Below are positions 45,337 through 55,750 of a DNA stretch of 64,000 nt, piece by piece (within the stretch, counting starts at the first letter, position 1; each line of letters opens with the position of its first letter). Made by a program: the position numbers and the translations under genes. The stretch is from Massilia antarctica (lineage in GTDB: Bacteria; Pseudomonadota; Gammaproteobacteria; Burkholderiales; Burkholderiaceae_D), in contig NZ_CP065053.1 of assembly GCF_015689335.1 (NCBI RefSeq), positions 1,240,001-1,304,000 of the forward strand, given 5' to 3'. The notes under the pieces are model-generated. The model made no database searches. It saw only the letters and a list, made by a program, of their open reading frames with translations, and was not told the DNA's origin.

Positions 45337-46320
45337 TCAGGCGTCGGACGGGTAGCGCAACCCGATCTGCCCGCGCATCGTATCGAGCACTCCCATCAAA
45401 TGCAGCGTCTCATCGAGCGGCATGCCCGGACTCTCCAGCAGCCCTTCTTTCAAACAGCGCCCCACTTCCATCGCCTCGTGCACATACCCATTGCCCAAAT
45501 ACGGCGTGTCGATCGTGCGCGCACCGTCGGCCGTGCTCACGGTTACCGACTGCGCCCGGTGGAACATGGTATTCATCCGCACCTGCCCCAGGCTCCCTGA
45601 CACGGTCAGCTCCGCCGGCGTCCTGGCCCTGAGCGAGCAGCTGCACACCGACATCCCTCCACCTTCGTGCGTCATGGTGAAGCCGGTCTGGATATCCACC
45701 CCGGTCTCGCCCATCAGCGCCATGGCCCGCACATCGGCCACCGGCCCAAGCAGCGCGGCGGCAATCGACAGCGGATAAATCCCCAGGTCGAGCAGTCCGC
45801 CGCCACCCAGTTCCGGATTATTCAAGCGATGCAAAGGGTCTTGCGTGCCCGCGAACCCGAAATCGGCAGTCACCTGGTGCACCGAGCCGATTTCGCCGGA
45901 CGCGATGATGCGCCGCACTTCGGCCAGCGCCGGCATGAACCTCGTCCACATCGCCTCCATCAAAAACAGCTTCTTCTCGCGCGCCAGCGCCACGATCTGT
46001 TCAGCCTCGCGCCGGTTCATGGTAAAGGGCTTTTCGCACAGCACGCCCTTGCCGCCGTTGAGCGCCATCATGGCATTCTCGACGTGCATCGGATGCGGCG
46101 TGCCGATGTAGACGACATCGATATCACCAGCATCGGCCAGCGCCTGATACGAACCGTAGCAGGCGGCCGCGCCGAATTCGGCGCCGAACGCCTGCGCGCC
46201 CTCCAGGCTGCGCGAGGCCACGCCGGCCAGCACCGCGCCCGGCGTGTCGCGCAGCGCCGTCGCAAACGCGCGCGCGATCTTGCCCGTGCCCAGAATTGCC
46301 CAACGAACGGCTTCAGTCAT
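45337..46320 (-). CDS. Gfo/Idh/MocA-family oxidoreductase
   Basis: The product has 327 residues. An NAD(P)-binding Rossmann fold (RWAILGTGKIARAFATAL) and the family EKP motif (GKGVLCEKPFTMN) are present, then a C-terminal substrate domain (EAMWTRFMPAL, LNNPELGGGGLLDLGIYPLS). It resembles dihydrodiol-dehydrogenase-like and sugar-oxidising members, but the substrate is unknown. It begins 9 bp after the DUF3025 stop, so it is probably cotranscribed with pyrC and the DUF3025 gene. Confidence 0.88.
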   Translation of the reverse strand: MTEAVRWAILGTGKIARAFATALRDTPGAVLAGVASRSLEGAQAFGAEFGAAACYGSYQALADAGDIDVVYIGTPHPMHVENAMMALNGGKGVLCEKPFTMNRREAEQIVALAREKKLFLMEAMWTRFMPALAEVRRIIASGEIGSVHQVTADFGFAGTQDPLHRLNNPELGGGGLLDLGIYPLSIAAALLGPVADVRAMALMGETGVDIQTGFTMTHEGGGMSVCSCSLRARTPAELTVSGSLGQVRMNTMFHRAQSVTVSTADGARTIDTPYLGNGYVHEAMEVGRCLKEGLLESPGMPLDETLHLMGVLDTMRGQIGLRYPSDA

Positions 46321-46329
46321 CTCATCTCC

Positions 46330-47121
46330 TCAGACGGCCCGCTTGGGCCGGAATACCGTGGTGTCGGCGTAAAACGCGTGGTCCTGTCCTTCCCACCAAC
46401 CCGGCACGCCCAGCACCGGCAGGGGGGTGAAGCAGGCAGTGCTCAATCCTTCAGCCGCCAGTTCGGCCGCCACCTGGCGGTCGATCCACGCGCGCCGCCC
46501 GTCGTGCGGCAGCGCAAAATAATCGTCGCCAGCCACCACCACGCGGGTGTGCGCGGTGATCGCCTTGCGCGGCGCGACCAGCTTTTCCATCAGCGCGTGA
46601 CCGAACAGCCAGACCTCGGCATCGGCGCCAAAGACCGCGCGCCGTTCGTATAGTGCCTCAATCCAGCCGTGCGCGCGCAGCGCTGCCACCAGTTGTTCGC
46701 CCGCCAAGCCGGCGCGCACCACCAGCAGGGCCGAATTTTCGTCGAAGATGGTGGCGCCGTCGCGCGCCGCACCACGCGACTTGCCCACGCCGGCCAGCGC
46801 GATCTGCGCCGCCTGCAGGGCGTTCAATTGCTGCTTGATGCGCGGGAAGGTGAGCCACACAAGGCCATTGAAAAAATCGTGCAGGTTCTCGCGCGTGGGC
46901 ACGCAGCCGGTGGCGCCGATGAATTCTTCGTAGGCGCGCCCTTCCGGCAAGTCCGCCTGCGGCACGAAGCGCAGCGGCAAGCCGCGCTGGTTGACCAGCG
47001 CCAGCGGCGCAGCGGCCGCGTTGAGGGCGTCGGCCACGCAGCTTACGTCGACGTCGAGCCGCGCGAAGGCGGGGCGCACCGCGTCGTACCACGGCCGCGC
47101 CCAGTCAATCTGCGACAGCAT
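46330..47121 (-). CDS. DUF3025 family protein
   Basis: This 263-residue soluble protein begins MLSQIDWARPWYDAVRPAF. The ENLHDFFNGLVWLTFPRIKQQLNALQ segment and GRRAWIDRQVAAELAAEGL, plus the C-terminal LPVLGVPGWWEGQDHAFY, fit the DUF3025 family, whose function is not known. The gene starts 3 bp after pyrC ends, a tight operon link. Confidence 0.82.
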   Translation of the reverse strand: MLSQIDWARPWYDAVRPAFARLDVDVSCVADALNAAAAPLALVNQRGLPLRFVPQADLPEGRAYEEFIGATGCVPTRENLHDFFNGLVWLTFPRIKQQLNALQAAQIALAGVGKSRGAARDGATIFDENSALLVVRAGLAGEQLVAALRAHGWIEALYERRAVFGADAEVWLFGHALMEKLVAPRKAITAHTRVVVAGDDYFALPHDGRRAWIDRQVAAELAAEGLSTACFTPLPVLGVPGWWEGQDHAFYADTTVFRPKRAV

Positions 47122-47124
47122 CGC

Positions 47125-48174
47125 TTACAGCAGTTTCCAGTTAATCTGCTCGCCGCCGTTGAGCGGTACCAGGCTGCCGTCGGCCATCGGCACGGTTTGC
47201 GGCAGGGTCCAGGCTTCGCGCTTGAGCGTGACTTGCTCGGTATTGCGCGGCAGTTCGTAGAAATCGGGACCGTGGAAGCTGGCGAATGCTTCCAGCTTGT
47301 CGAGCGCACCGGCGCGCTCGAAGGCTTCGGTGTACATCTCCATCGCGTGCAGCGCGGTGTAGCAGCCGGCGCAGCCGCACGAGGTTTCCTTGGCGCCCAC
47401 CGCGTGCGGGGCCGAGTCGGTACCCAGGAAAAAACGCTCGTCGCCACTGGTGGCCGCCGTCATCAGCGCCAGGCGGTGTTCTTCGCGCTTGAGCACCGGC
47501 AGGCAGTAGTAATGGGGACGAATGCCGCCCTTGAAGATCTCGTTGCGGTTGTACAGCAGGTGATGCGCGGTGATGGTGGCGGCGATCGGGCCGTCGGCTT
47601 CGGCCACGTACTGGGCCGCGTCCTTGGTGGTGATGTGCTCGAACACGATTTTGAGCTCGGGCATGTCGCGCCGCAGCGGGCGCATGACGCGCTCGATGAA
47701 AACCGCCTCGCGGTCGAACAGGTCGATGTCCTGGTCGGTCACTTCGCCGTGCACCAGGAAGGGCATGCCGACTTCCTGCATCACTTCGAGCGTCCTATAG
47801 CAGCGCGTCAGGTCGGTCACGCCGGCGTCGGAATTGGTGGTGGCGCCGGCCGGGTACAGCTTGACGGCGTGGACAAAGCCGCTGTCCTGGGCGCGCCGGA
47901 TTTCGTCCGGGTCGGTGTTATCGGTCAGGTAGAGCGTCATCAGCGGCTCGAAGCGCATGCCGGCCGGCAGCGCGGCCAGGATGCGCTCGCGGTAAGCCTG
48001 CGCCATGGCGGTGGTGGTCACCGGCGGCTTCAGGTTGGGCATGACGATGGCGCGGGCGAACTGGCGCGCGCTGTGCGGCAGCACGCTGGCCAGCGCGGCG
48101 CCGTCGCGCAGGTGGAGGTGCCAGTCGTCGGGACGGGTGATGGTCAGGCTCTGGAGGGTATCGATGGTGGACAT
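47125..48174 (-). CDS. pyrC: dihydroorotase, class II
   Basis: The product has 349 residues from ATG 48174. It cyclises carbamoyl aspartate to dihydroorotate in pyrimidine synthesis. Metal ligands are visible in DWHLHLRDG, the metal-bridging Lys in [14 protein letters not shown], histidines in FLVHGEV and VFEHITT, and Asp in GTDSAPH. The class II (E. coli PyrC) type is clear. The longer frame to 48354 adds an unrelated sequence and is rejected. Confidence 0.97.
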   Translation of the reverse strand: MSTIDTLQSLTITRPDDWHLHLRDGAALASVLPHSARQFARAIVMPNLKPPVTTTAMAQAYRERILAALPAGMRFEPLMTLYLTDNTDPDEIRRAQDSGFVHAVKLYPAGATTNSDAGVTDLTRCYRTLEVMQEVGMPFLVHGEVTDQDIDLFDREAVFIERVMRPLRRDMPELKIVFEHITTKDAAQYVAEADGPIAATITAHHLLYNRNEIFKGGIRPHYYCLPVLKREEHRLALMTAATSGDERFFLGTDSAPHAVGAKETSCGCAGCYTALHAMEMYTEAFERAGALDKLEAFASFHGPDFYELPRNTEQVTLKREAWTLPQTVPMADGSLVPLNGGEQINWKLL

Positions 48175-48332
48175 GGCGGCTTTCGGAGAACGAATGCGGT
48201 ATTTTAACCTCCGCAGGCATCCAATCGCTCGTGCTTCCTCCAAGAAACATGACGCAGGTTTGAACATGCTACTTGCATCGGCCTCGGGGGCTTGAGATAT
48301 TACATTGCAAATGCAACGAATGGAGTCCCATT

Positions 48333-48605
48333 GTGAAAACTGCCAACGTCCCATCCCTCCGAGTCACCCCCGAATTGCGCAAAGCTGCCGAGAGCGTACT
48401 GAAAAACGGCGAATCCCTGTCCAGCTTCGTCGCCGAATCGCTGACACTGCAGATTCGGCATCGCCGCGCCCGGCGCGACTTTATCGCACGCGGTCAGGCC
48501 TCACGCCACGCGGCACGGGAAGCCGGCGAGTATTGCAGCGCCGACGATGTGCTGCGCGAGCTCGACGCAGTACTCGCGCAAGCAGAAACCCCGTCAGCCA
48601 ATTGA
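48333..48605 (+). CDS. YlcI/YnfO-type (ribbon-helix-helix) antitoxin-like protein, no toxin partner
   Basis: The product has 90 residues from GTG 48333 with GGAG eight bases upstream. The [36 protein letters not shown] segment is a typical ribbon-helix-helix DNA-binding arm, followed by the [25 protein letters not shown] tail. Homologues I know of usually precede a RelE/ParE toxin. Here only 41 bp separate its stop from the convergent ABC ATPase gene, so no toxin gene follows. It may be an orphan remnant or a stand-alone regulator. Confidence 0.75.
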   Translation: MKTANVPSLRVTPELRKAAESVLKNGESLSSFVAESLTLQIRHRRARRDFIARGQASRHAAREAGEYCSADDVLRELDAVLAQAETPSAN

Positions 48606-48646
48606 GGTTTCGAGCGCGCGCGGACGGCGACCGGCGTGCCGCGCGA

Positions 48647-49372
<726 letters not shown>

Positions 49373-49578
49373 GTTGTTTTCGTCTGTTCTGATGGGGAAG
49401 GTGCGAGCTTGACAGCACCTGCGCCCCCTAGGATACTGCGGAACTTGCCAATAAAATCATCACTTACTGGCTGGTTCGCTCACAAAATACCGCTATTTTG
49501 CCCGAGAACGCAGGGAGACCGGATTTCCGCGGCCCCCCTTTCGACGACGAATCGACTCAAATACAGGACGCACAGCCC

Positions 49579-50838
49579 ATGAACCAGAAAAATCGCCTCA
49601 CCCTCTACATCCTGCTGGCACTCGTGCTCGGGGTGGTGGCAGGCTATGCCATCAACGTCTCCATGGCCAACCCGGCTTCTTTCGCCGACTACATGTCGCT
49701 GGTGACTACCCTGTTCCTGCGCCTGATCAAGATGATCATCGCGCCGCTGGTGTTCTCGACTTTGGTGGTCGGCATCGCCAAGATGGGCGACGCCAATGAA
49801 GTGGGCCGCATCGGCGCCAAGGCGCTGGGCTGGTTCGTGCTCGCCTCGATCATGTCGCTCTCGCTCGGCCTGATCCTGGTCAACCTGTTCCGTCCCGGCG
49901 ACGCCATGGTGGCGCACCTGCCGGCCGCCGGCGCGGTGTCGGGCATCGTCACCAGCAGCCTGACGCTCAAGGAATTCGTCACCCACCTGGTGCCGTCGTC
50001 GATCGTGGACGGCATGGCCAAGAACGAAATCCTGCAGATCGTGATCTTTTCGCTGTTCTTCGGCACTGCGGCGGCGGCGGTCGGCGCGCGCGCCAACCCG
50101 ATGATCGAAGCCATCGACGGTGTCGCCCACGTCATGCTCAAGGTGACCGGCTACGTGATGAACCTGGCGCCGATCGCGGTGTTCGCGGCCGTCTCCGGCA
50201 TCATCGCCAAGAGCGGCGTCGGCATCCTGTCCACCTACGGCATCTTCATGGGCGAGTTCTACATCGCTATCGGCGTGTTGTGGGTGGCGCTGACGATTGC
50301 CGGTTTCCTGTTCCTTGGTCCGCGCGTATTTGCGCTGTTGCGCGAAGTGCGCGAGCCGACCATCCTGGCGTTTTCCACCGCCTCGTCGGAAGCGGCGTTT
50401 CCAAAGACCCTGGAAGGCCTGGAGCGCTTCGGGGTGCGCAACCGCATCGCCGCGTTCGTGCTGCCGATCGGTTATTCGTTCAACCTCGATGGCTCGATGA
50501 TGTACTGCACCTTCGCGACCGTGTTCATCGCCCAGGCTTATGGCATCGAGATGGAGCTCTCGACCCAGCTGTCCATGATGCTGGTGCTGATGCTCACGTC
50601 CAAAGGCATGGCCGGCGTGCCGCGCGCGTCGCTGGTGGTGATCGCCGCCACCCTGGGCCAGTTCAACATTCCTGAAGCGGGCCTGCTGCTGTTGCTGGGT
50701 ATCGACCACTTCCTCGACATGGCGCGTTCGGCCACCAACGTGATCGGCAACGCCATCGCCACCGCGGTGGTGGCCAAGTGGGAGGGCGAATTGAGCGACC
50801 CGAGTGCGGTCGAACCGGCCGCCGCGCCGTTCAAATAA
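49579..50838 (+). CDS. dicarboxylate/amino acid:cation symporter (DAACS family)
   Basis: The product has 419 residues with eight or more membrane segments. The family signatures include FLRLIKMIIAPLVFSTLVVGIAKMG, the serine-rich ILAFSTASSEAAFPKTLEGLE (reentrant loop HP1), GYSFNLDGSMMYCTFA (the N-x-D-G site of TM7) and FLDMARSATNVIGNAIA (TM8). It imports glutamate, aspartate or C4-dicarboxylates with cations. An upstream in-frame ATG at 49498 is rejected in favour of 49579. A strong terminator follows. Confidence 0.93.
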   Translation: MNQKNRLTLYILLALVLGVVAGYAINVSMANPASFADYMSLVTTLFLRLIKMIIAPLVFSTLVVGIAKMGDANEVGRIGAKALGWFVLASIMSLSLGLILVNLFRPGDAMVAHLPAAGAVSGIVTSSLTLKEFVTHLVPSSIVDGMAKNEILQIVIFSLFFGTAAAAVGARANPMIEAIDGVAHVMLKVTGYVMNLAPIAVFAAVSGIIAKSGVGILSTYGIFMGEFYIAIGVLWVALTIAGFLFLGPRVFALLREVREPTILAFSTASSEAAFPKTLEGLERFGVRNRIAAFVLPIGYSFNLDGSMMYCTFATVFIAQAYGIEMELSTQLSMMLVLMLTSKGMAGVPRASLVVIAATLGQFNIPEAGLLLLLGIDHFLDMARSATNVIGNAIATAVVAKWEGELSDPSAVEPAAAPFK

Positions 50839-50856
50839 GGTCGTTCGCGCTTGTCA

Positions 50857-50886
50857 GGGCGGAAAAGCACAGCTTTTCCGCCCTTT
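50857..50886 (+). terminator. intrinsic terminator after the symporter gene
   Basis: GGGCGGAAAAGC (50857-50868) pairs perfectly with GCTTTTCCGCCC (50872-50883) over 3 bases, followed by TTT. It separates the symporter from the amidohydrolase gene. Confidence 0.85.
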
Positions 50887-50963
50887 GCATTTGGGCCGCC
50901 TGCACTTGCGCCTACCGTTTTCGTGTATGCTCTTTTGCCATTATTTCTTCCGGGAGAAGCGCC

Positions 50964-52247
50964 TTGCATAAGCTGTCCGCCATCGCTATCTTGCTCGCTT
51001 GCGGCAGTGCGCAAGCGGCCACCCAGACCGTCGATTGCGCCCGCCTGCTCGATGTGAAGAGCGGCGCCTGGCGCGACAAGGTGAGCATCGTCATCGAGGA
51101 TGGCTCGATCACGTCGGTCGGCCCGCTGGTGCCGGGTCCCGGCCACATCGACCTGTCGGCCCACTCCTGCCTGCCCGGACTGATCGACATGCACGTGCAC
51201 CTGACCGGCGAAACCCGCAAGCAGGCCGACGCCCTGCGCGACACCATCAGCCTGAACCCGGCCGACCATGCCTACCGCTCCGTCGCCTACGCCGAGCGCA
51301 CCCTGAAGGCAGGTTTCACCACGGTGCGCGACCTCGGTGCGGACGATGGCCTGAACGTCGCGCTCAAACGCGCCATCGCGGCCGGCAGCATTCCCGGCCC
51401 GCGCATGTTCACGTCGGGGAAATCGATCGCCACCACCGGCGGGCACGCCGACCCGACCAATAATTATTCCCAGCGCTTCAGTCAAGCGCTTGGCACGCCA
51501 GGCCCCAACGAAGGCGTGGTCAATAGCGCCGACGGCGCGCGCGAAGCGGTGCGCGCGCGCTACAAGGAAGGCGCGGACCTGATCAAGGTCACCGCCACCG
51601 GCGGGGTGTTGAGCCAGGCACGCAACGGGCAAAACCCCCAGTACACCGAGGACGAACTGCGCGTCATCGTCAGCACCGCCAGGGACTACGGCTTTCGCGT
51701 GGCGGCCCATGCGCACGGCACCGAGGGCATCAAGCGCGCGCTGCGCGCCGGGGTCGATTCGATCGAACATGGCACCCTGATGGACGACGAGGCCATTGCC
51801 CTGTTCAAGAAGCACGGCGCCTGGTTCGTGCCCACCCTGTCGGCCGGGCGCTACGTGGCCGACAAGGCCAGGGACCCTGACTACTATTCGCCGCTGGTGC
51901 GCCCCAAGGCGGCGGCCATCGGCCCGCAGATCCAGGCCACCTTCGCGCGCGCTTACAAGGCCGGCGTGAAGATCGCCTTCGGCACCGACGCCGGGGTGTA
52001 CCCGCACGGCGAGAACGCCAGGGAGTTCGCCTACATGGTCGAAGCGGGCATGCCGCCGCTCGAAGCGATCCGCTCGGCCACCGTGGGCGCCGCCGCCCTG
52101 CTCGACCAAGGCACACGCCTGGGTTCCGTGGAACCGGGCTACGCGGCCGACATCATCGCCGTCACGGGCGACCCGCTGCGCGACATCGCGCTCATGCAGC
52201 AGGTGCGCTTTGTGATGAAGGATGGCGTCGTCTACAAACAACCATGA
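50964..52247 (+). CDS. exported metal-dependent amidohydrolase
   Basis: The product has 427 residues from TTG 50964 (GGAGAAG upstream), with a signal peptide MHKLSAIAILLACGSAQA. The amidohydrolase barrel has LIDMHVHL (metal HxH), the catalytic lysine region ADLIKVTATGG, VAAHAHG, SIEHGTLMD and FGTDAGVYPHG. It resembles Xaa-Pro-dipeptidase-like or imidazolonepropionase-like peptidases that trim peptides in the periplasm. The stop overlaps a possible upstream ATG of the asparaginase gene (52244), so the two are one operon. Confidence 0.87.
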   Translation: MHKLSAIAILLACGSAQAATQTVDCARLLDVKSGAWRDKVSIVIEDGSITSVGPLVPGPGHIDLSAHSCLPGLIDMHVHLTGETRKQADALRDTISLNPADHAYRSVAYAERTLKAGFTTVRDLGADDGLNVALKRAIAAGSIPGPRMFTSGKSIATTGGHADPTNNYSQRFSQALGTPGPNEGVVNSADGAREAVRARYKEGADLIKVTATGGVLSQARNGQNPQYTEDELRVIVSTARDYGFRVAAHAHGTEGIKRALRAGVDSIEHGTLMDDEAIALFKKHGAWFVPTLSAGRYVADKARDPDYYSPLVRPKAAAIGPQIQATFARAYKAGVKIAFGTDAGVYPHGENAREFAYMVEAGMPPLEAIRSATVGAAALLDQGTRLGSVEPGYAADIIAVTGDPLRDIALMQQVRFVMKDGVVYKQP

Positions 52248-52282
52248 CCGCACCATACAACGCGAAACCCCAAGGAGAACCC

Positions 52283-53368
52283 ATGCTGTACCAAAAAACC
52301 ACGCAATCGATGATTGCCCTGTTCGCCCTGCTGGTGGCGGTGACAGGGGCCGTACAAGCGGAAACCGCCGCGCCGAAGCTGGCCAACGTGACCATCCTGG
52401 CCACCGGCGGCACCATCGCCGGCACGGGCGCGAGCAGCACCACCACGGTGGGCTACACCGCCGCCACGGTGGGCGTGCAAAACCTGATCAAGGCGGTGCC
52501 GGAACTGGCCAAGGTGGCCAATGTCACCGGCGAACAGGTGTTCCAGATCGCCAGCGAGAACATGAGCAACGAACATTGGCTGACCCTGGCCAAGCGGGTC
52601 AACGTGCTGCTGGCGCAGAACAACGTCGATGGCGTCGTGATCACACACGGCACCGACACCCTGGAAGAAACCGCGTATTTCCTGGACCTGGTGGTCAAGA
52701 GCCGCAAACCGGTGGTGCTGGTCGGCGCGATGCGGCCATCGACCGCGCTGTCGGCCGACGGTCCGATCAACCTGTATAACGCGGTGCTGCTGGCAGCCAG
52801 TCCGGAGGCCGTCGGCAAGGGCGTGCTGGTGGCAATGAACGACCAGATCCAGGCCGGGCGAGATGTCACCAAGGTCAATACCTCGACCCTGGACAGCTTC
52901 CGCACCCCCGAATTTGGCTTCCTGGGCTATATCCAGGGCAGCAAACCTTTCTTCTATCGCCAGTCGCTGCGCAAGCACACCACCGAGACCGAGTTCGATA
53001 TCGGCGCGCTGCAATCGCTGCCGCAGGTCGACATTGTGTACGGCTACGCGAACATGAATCCGGTGGCGCTCGACGCCTTCATGGCGGCTGGCGCGAAGGG
53101 CATCATCCACGCCGGCGTGGGCGACGGCAGCCTGGCCAGCAAAGTGGTGCCGTCGCTGAAAGCGGCGCGCGCCAAGGGCGCGGTCATCGTGCGCGCAAGC
53201 CGCGTGGGTCAGGGGATCTTGGCGCGCAACGGCGAAGCGAATGACGATGAACTGGACTTCGTGGCGGCCGATACCCTCAATCCGCAAAAGGCGCGCATCC
53301 TGCTGATGCTGGCGCTGACCAAGACCAGCAACACCAAGGAAATCCAGCGCATGTTCTACACGTACTAA
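52283..53368 (+). CDS. ansB: periplasmic type II L-asparaginase
   Basis: The product has 361 residues. ATG 52283 has AAGGAG upstream and opens a signal peptide (ALFALLVAVTGAVQA). The catalytic threonines are in ILATGGTIAGTG and VVITHGTDTLEETAYFLDL; ARDVTKVNT and VRASRVGQG are also typical. The enzyme hydrolyses asparagine (and glutamine more weakly) to aspartate and ammonia in the periplasm. With the amidohydrolase before it and the dicarboxylate/amino-acid symporter upstream, it would supply aspartate for uptake. Confidence 0.95.
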   Translation: MLYQKTTQSMIALFALLVAVTGAVQAETAAPKLANVTILATGGTIAGTGASSTTTVGYTAATVGVQNLIKAVPELAKVANVTGEQVFQIASENMSNEHWLTLAKRVNVLLAQNNVDGVVITHGTDTLEETAYFLDLVVKSRKPVVLVGAMRPSTALSADGPINLYNAVLLAASPEAVGKGVLVAMNDQIQAGRDVTKVNTSTLDSFRTPEFGFLGYIQGSKPFFYRQSLRKHTTETEFDIGALQSLPQVDIVYGYANMNPVALDAFMAAGAKGIIHAGVGDGSLASKVVPSLKAARAKGAVIVRASRVGQGILARNGEANDDELDFVAADTLNPQKARILLMLALTKTSNTKEIQRMFYTY

Positions 53369-53377
53369 CTGCTTCAA

Positions 53378-53400
53378 GGGTGGGCACAGCGCGCCCACCC
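53378..53400. terminator. hairpin between convergent ansB and ABC exporter genes
   Basis: GGGTGGGC (53378-53385) pairs with GCCCACCC (53393-53400) over a 7-base loop. It starts 9 bp after ansB and abuts the last codons of the opposite gene; no clear T-run on either strand. Confidence 0.5.
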
Positions 53401-53402
53401 GC

Positions 53403-55238
53403 TTACTCCACTTCGAGCGGCGACGCCGCCTCTTCTTCCTGTTTGGCCTGCTGGCGTTCCCACATCTGGGCATACAAGCCGTTCGCGGCCAGCAGCGCCT
53501 GATGCGTTCCCCGTTCCACGATGCGCCCGTGATCGAGCACCAGGATTTGCTCGGCGTCGGCCACCGTCGACAGGCGGTGCGCGATGACCAGGGTGGTGCG
53601 GTTCTTCGCGATTTCCTTCAACTGCGCCTGGATCGCCTGTTCGGCCTTGGAGTCGAGCGCGGACGTGGCTTCGTCGAAGATCAGGATGGCCGGGTCCTTG
53701 AGCAGGGTGCGCGCAATGGCCACGCGCTGCTTTTCGCCGCCCGACAGTTTCAGCCCCCGTTCGCCCACCATGGTGGCGTAACCGTCCGGCAAGGATTCAA
53801 TGAAGTCGTGGATCGATGCGGCGCGCGCGGCGGCCACGATGGCCTCCTTGCCCGCTCCCGGCTTGCCGTAGGCGATGTTGTATTCGATGGTGTCGTTGAA
53901 CAGCACCGTATCCTGCGGCACGATGCCAATGGCGCTGCGCAGCGACTCCTGGGTGACGTTGCGCAGGTCCTGGCCGTCGACGGTGATGCTGCCGCTATTG
54001 ACGTCGTAAAAGCGAAACAGGAGGCGCGACAAGGTCGACTTGCCCGAGCCGCTGTGGCCCACCACGGCGGTGGTGGTGCCGGCCGCAATCGTGAAGTCGA
54101 CATCGAACAAGATCTGGCGCTTGGCTTCATAGCTGAAGTTCACGTTCGAAAACGCGACCTGGGCGCCGTGCGTGACCAGCGCTTTCGCATCAAGGCTGTC
54201 GGCCACTTCGCGGTTCTGGTCCAGCAGCGAGAACAGGCGCTCCATGTCGGCCAGGCTTTGCTTGATTTCGCGGTAGATCACGCCGAGGAAGTTGAGCGGA
54301 ATGTACAGCTGGATCATGAAGGAGTTCACCAGTACCAGGTCGCCCAGGGTCATGGTGCCGGCGATGACGCCTTCGGTGGCGCGCCACAGGATCAGGGTGA
54401 CGGCGGTGGCGATGATCAGCGACTGCCCGGTGTTGAGCACCGACAGCGAGGTTTGCGACTTGACGCCGGCGTTCTCGTAGCTTTTCAGGCCTTCGTCGTA
54501 GCGCGCCGCTTCGTAATCCTCGTTGCCGAAGTATTTGACGGTTTCGTAGTTGATCAGCGAGTCGATGGCCTTGGTGTTGGCCCTGGAATCGAGATCGTTC
54601 ATGGTGCGCCGGAAGTGGGTGCGCCAGTCGGTGACGATGATGGTGAAGGCGATGTAGGTCACCAGCGCCACGCCCGTGATCGCGCTGAACCAGATGTCGT
54701 AGTGGGTGACCAGGTAACCCAGCACCAAGGTGATCTCGACCAGGGTCGGCAAAATATTGAACAGGGTGTAGGAGATGAGCGAGCTGACGCCGCGCGTGCC
54801 GCGCTCGATGTCGCGCGTCATGCCGCCGGTCTGGCGGTTCAGGTGAAAGCGCAGCGACAGTGCGTGCAGGTGGCGGAACACGCGCAGCGCAATGGTGCGC
54901 ACGGCGCGCTGGGTGACGCGCGCGAACAAAAATTCGCGCAGCTCGGTAAATACGGTGGTCGACAGGCGCAGCACGCCGTAGGCGACCAGCGCGCCGAGCG
55001 GCAGCACCAGCAGCGCATGCGGACTCGATGGATTGATGGTGAGCTGGTCGATCAGCTTTTTCATCACCAGCGGCACGCCGACGTTGGCCAGCTTGGCCCC
55101 GATCAGGCAGGCCAGGGCCGCCATCACGCGCCATTTATACACCCACAGGTAGGGAATCAGGGTTGTCAAGGTGCCCCAGTCGCTGCGTGGCGGGGCGTTC
55201 GGGTCGACGGGGGGCGGAGGCGAAGAATTACGGCGCAT
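53403..55238 (-). CDS. Atm1/HMT1-type ABC exporter
   Basis: This 611-residue half-transporter has an N-terminal six-helix ABC1 domain (with YETVKYFGNEDYEAARYDEGLKSYENA, a hallmark of Atm1-like exporters). The C-terminal ATPase has GHSGSGKST, LSGGEKQRVAIARTLL and ILIFDEATSALD. Bacterial relatives export glutathione or metal-glutathione conjugates and give heavy-metal tolerance. ATG 55238 is chosen; a longer frame starting at 55289 overlaps the upstream divergent gene region. Confidence 0.9.
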   Translation of the reverse strand: MRRNSSPPPPVDPNAPPRSDWGTLTTLIPYLWVYKWRVMAALACLIGAKLANVGVPLVMKKLIDQLTINPSSPHALLVLPLGALVAYGVLRLSTTVFTELREFLFARVTQRAVRTIALRVFRHLHALSLRFHLNRQTGGMTRDIERGTRGVSSLISYTLFNILPTLVEITLVLGYLVTHYDIWFSAITGVALVTYIAFTIIVTDWRTHFRRTMNDLDSRANTKAIDSLINYETVKYFGNEDYEAARYDEGLKSYENAGVKSQTSLSVLNTGQSLIIATAVTLILWRATEGVIAGTMTLGDLVLVNSFMIQLYIPLNFLGVIYREIKQSLADMERLFSLLDQNREVADSLDAKALVTHGAQVAFSNVNFSYEAKRQILFDVDFTIAAGTTTAVVGHSGSGKSTLSRLLFRFYDVNSGSITVDGQDLRNVTQESLRSAIGIVPQDTVLFNDTIEYNIAYGKPGAGKEAIVAAARAASIHDFIESLPDGYATMVGERGLKLSGGEKQRVAIARTLLKDPAILIFDEATSALDSKAEQAIQAQLKEIAKNRTTLVIAHRLSTVADAEQILVLDHGRIVERGTHQALLAANGLYAQMWERQQAKQEEEAASPLEVE

Positions 55239-55300
55239 GGCGGAGCTCTGGGATTTGTGGTTCAATTCCGGTCGATTGTAGCCTTTCAAGAGAATTCACG

Positions 55301-55750
55301 ATGACCACGCCAGAAAACGCCGTACCCGTTCCCGCCACCCGTGGACTCCCAGCCGGCAAAATGCCCGAGCTGCGCGTCATGCCCGCGCCGTCCGACGCCA
55401 ATGTCTACGGTGATGTGTTCGGCGGCTGGATCATGGCGCAGGTCGACATCGCCGGTTCGCTGCCGGCCACCCGGCGCTCCAACGGGCGCGTCGCCACCGT
55501 GGCGGTGAACTCTTTCGTCTTCAAAAATCCGGTGTTCGTCGGCGATCTGCTGTCTTTTTACGCCGAGATCACCAAAGTCGGGAACACCTCGATCACCGTG
55601 TACGTGGAAGTCTATGCCGAGCGTAACCGCCTGCAGGCCAACACCGTGAAGGTGACCGAGGCCACCTTGACCTACGTCGCCACCGGCGACGACCGCAAGC
55701 CGCGCAAGGTGCCGCCGCTCGACGAGCTGATGTTCCCGCAAGACCGGTAA
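55301..55750 (+). CDS. acyl-CoA thioesterase (hotdog fold, YciA type)
   Basis: This 149-residue hotdog-fold protein has the YciA-like sequence VMPAPSDANVYGDVFGGWIMAQVDIAG with the catalytic Asp, then FKNPVFVGDLLSFYAEITKVGNTSITVYVEVYAER. It hydrolyses acyl-CoA to free acid and CoA in the cytoplasm. The ATG at 55301 is preferred over the long upstream extension. The next gene starts immediately after its stop (TAA then GTG), so they are cotranscribed. Confidence 0.93.
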   Translation: MTTPENAVPVPATRGLPAGKMPELRVMPAPSDANVYGDVFGGWIMAQVDIAGSLPATRRSNGRVATVAVNSFVFKNPVFVGDLLSFYAEITKVGNTSITVYVEVYAERNRLQANTVKVTEATLTYVATGDDRKPRKVPPLDELMFPQDR

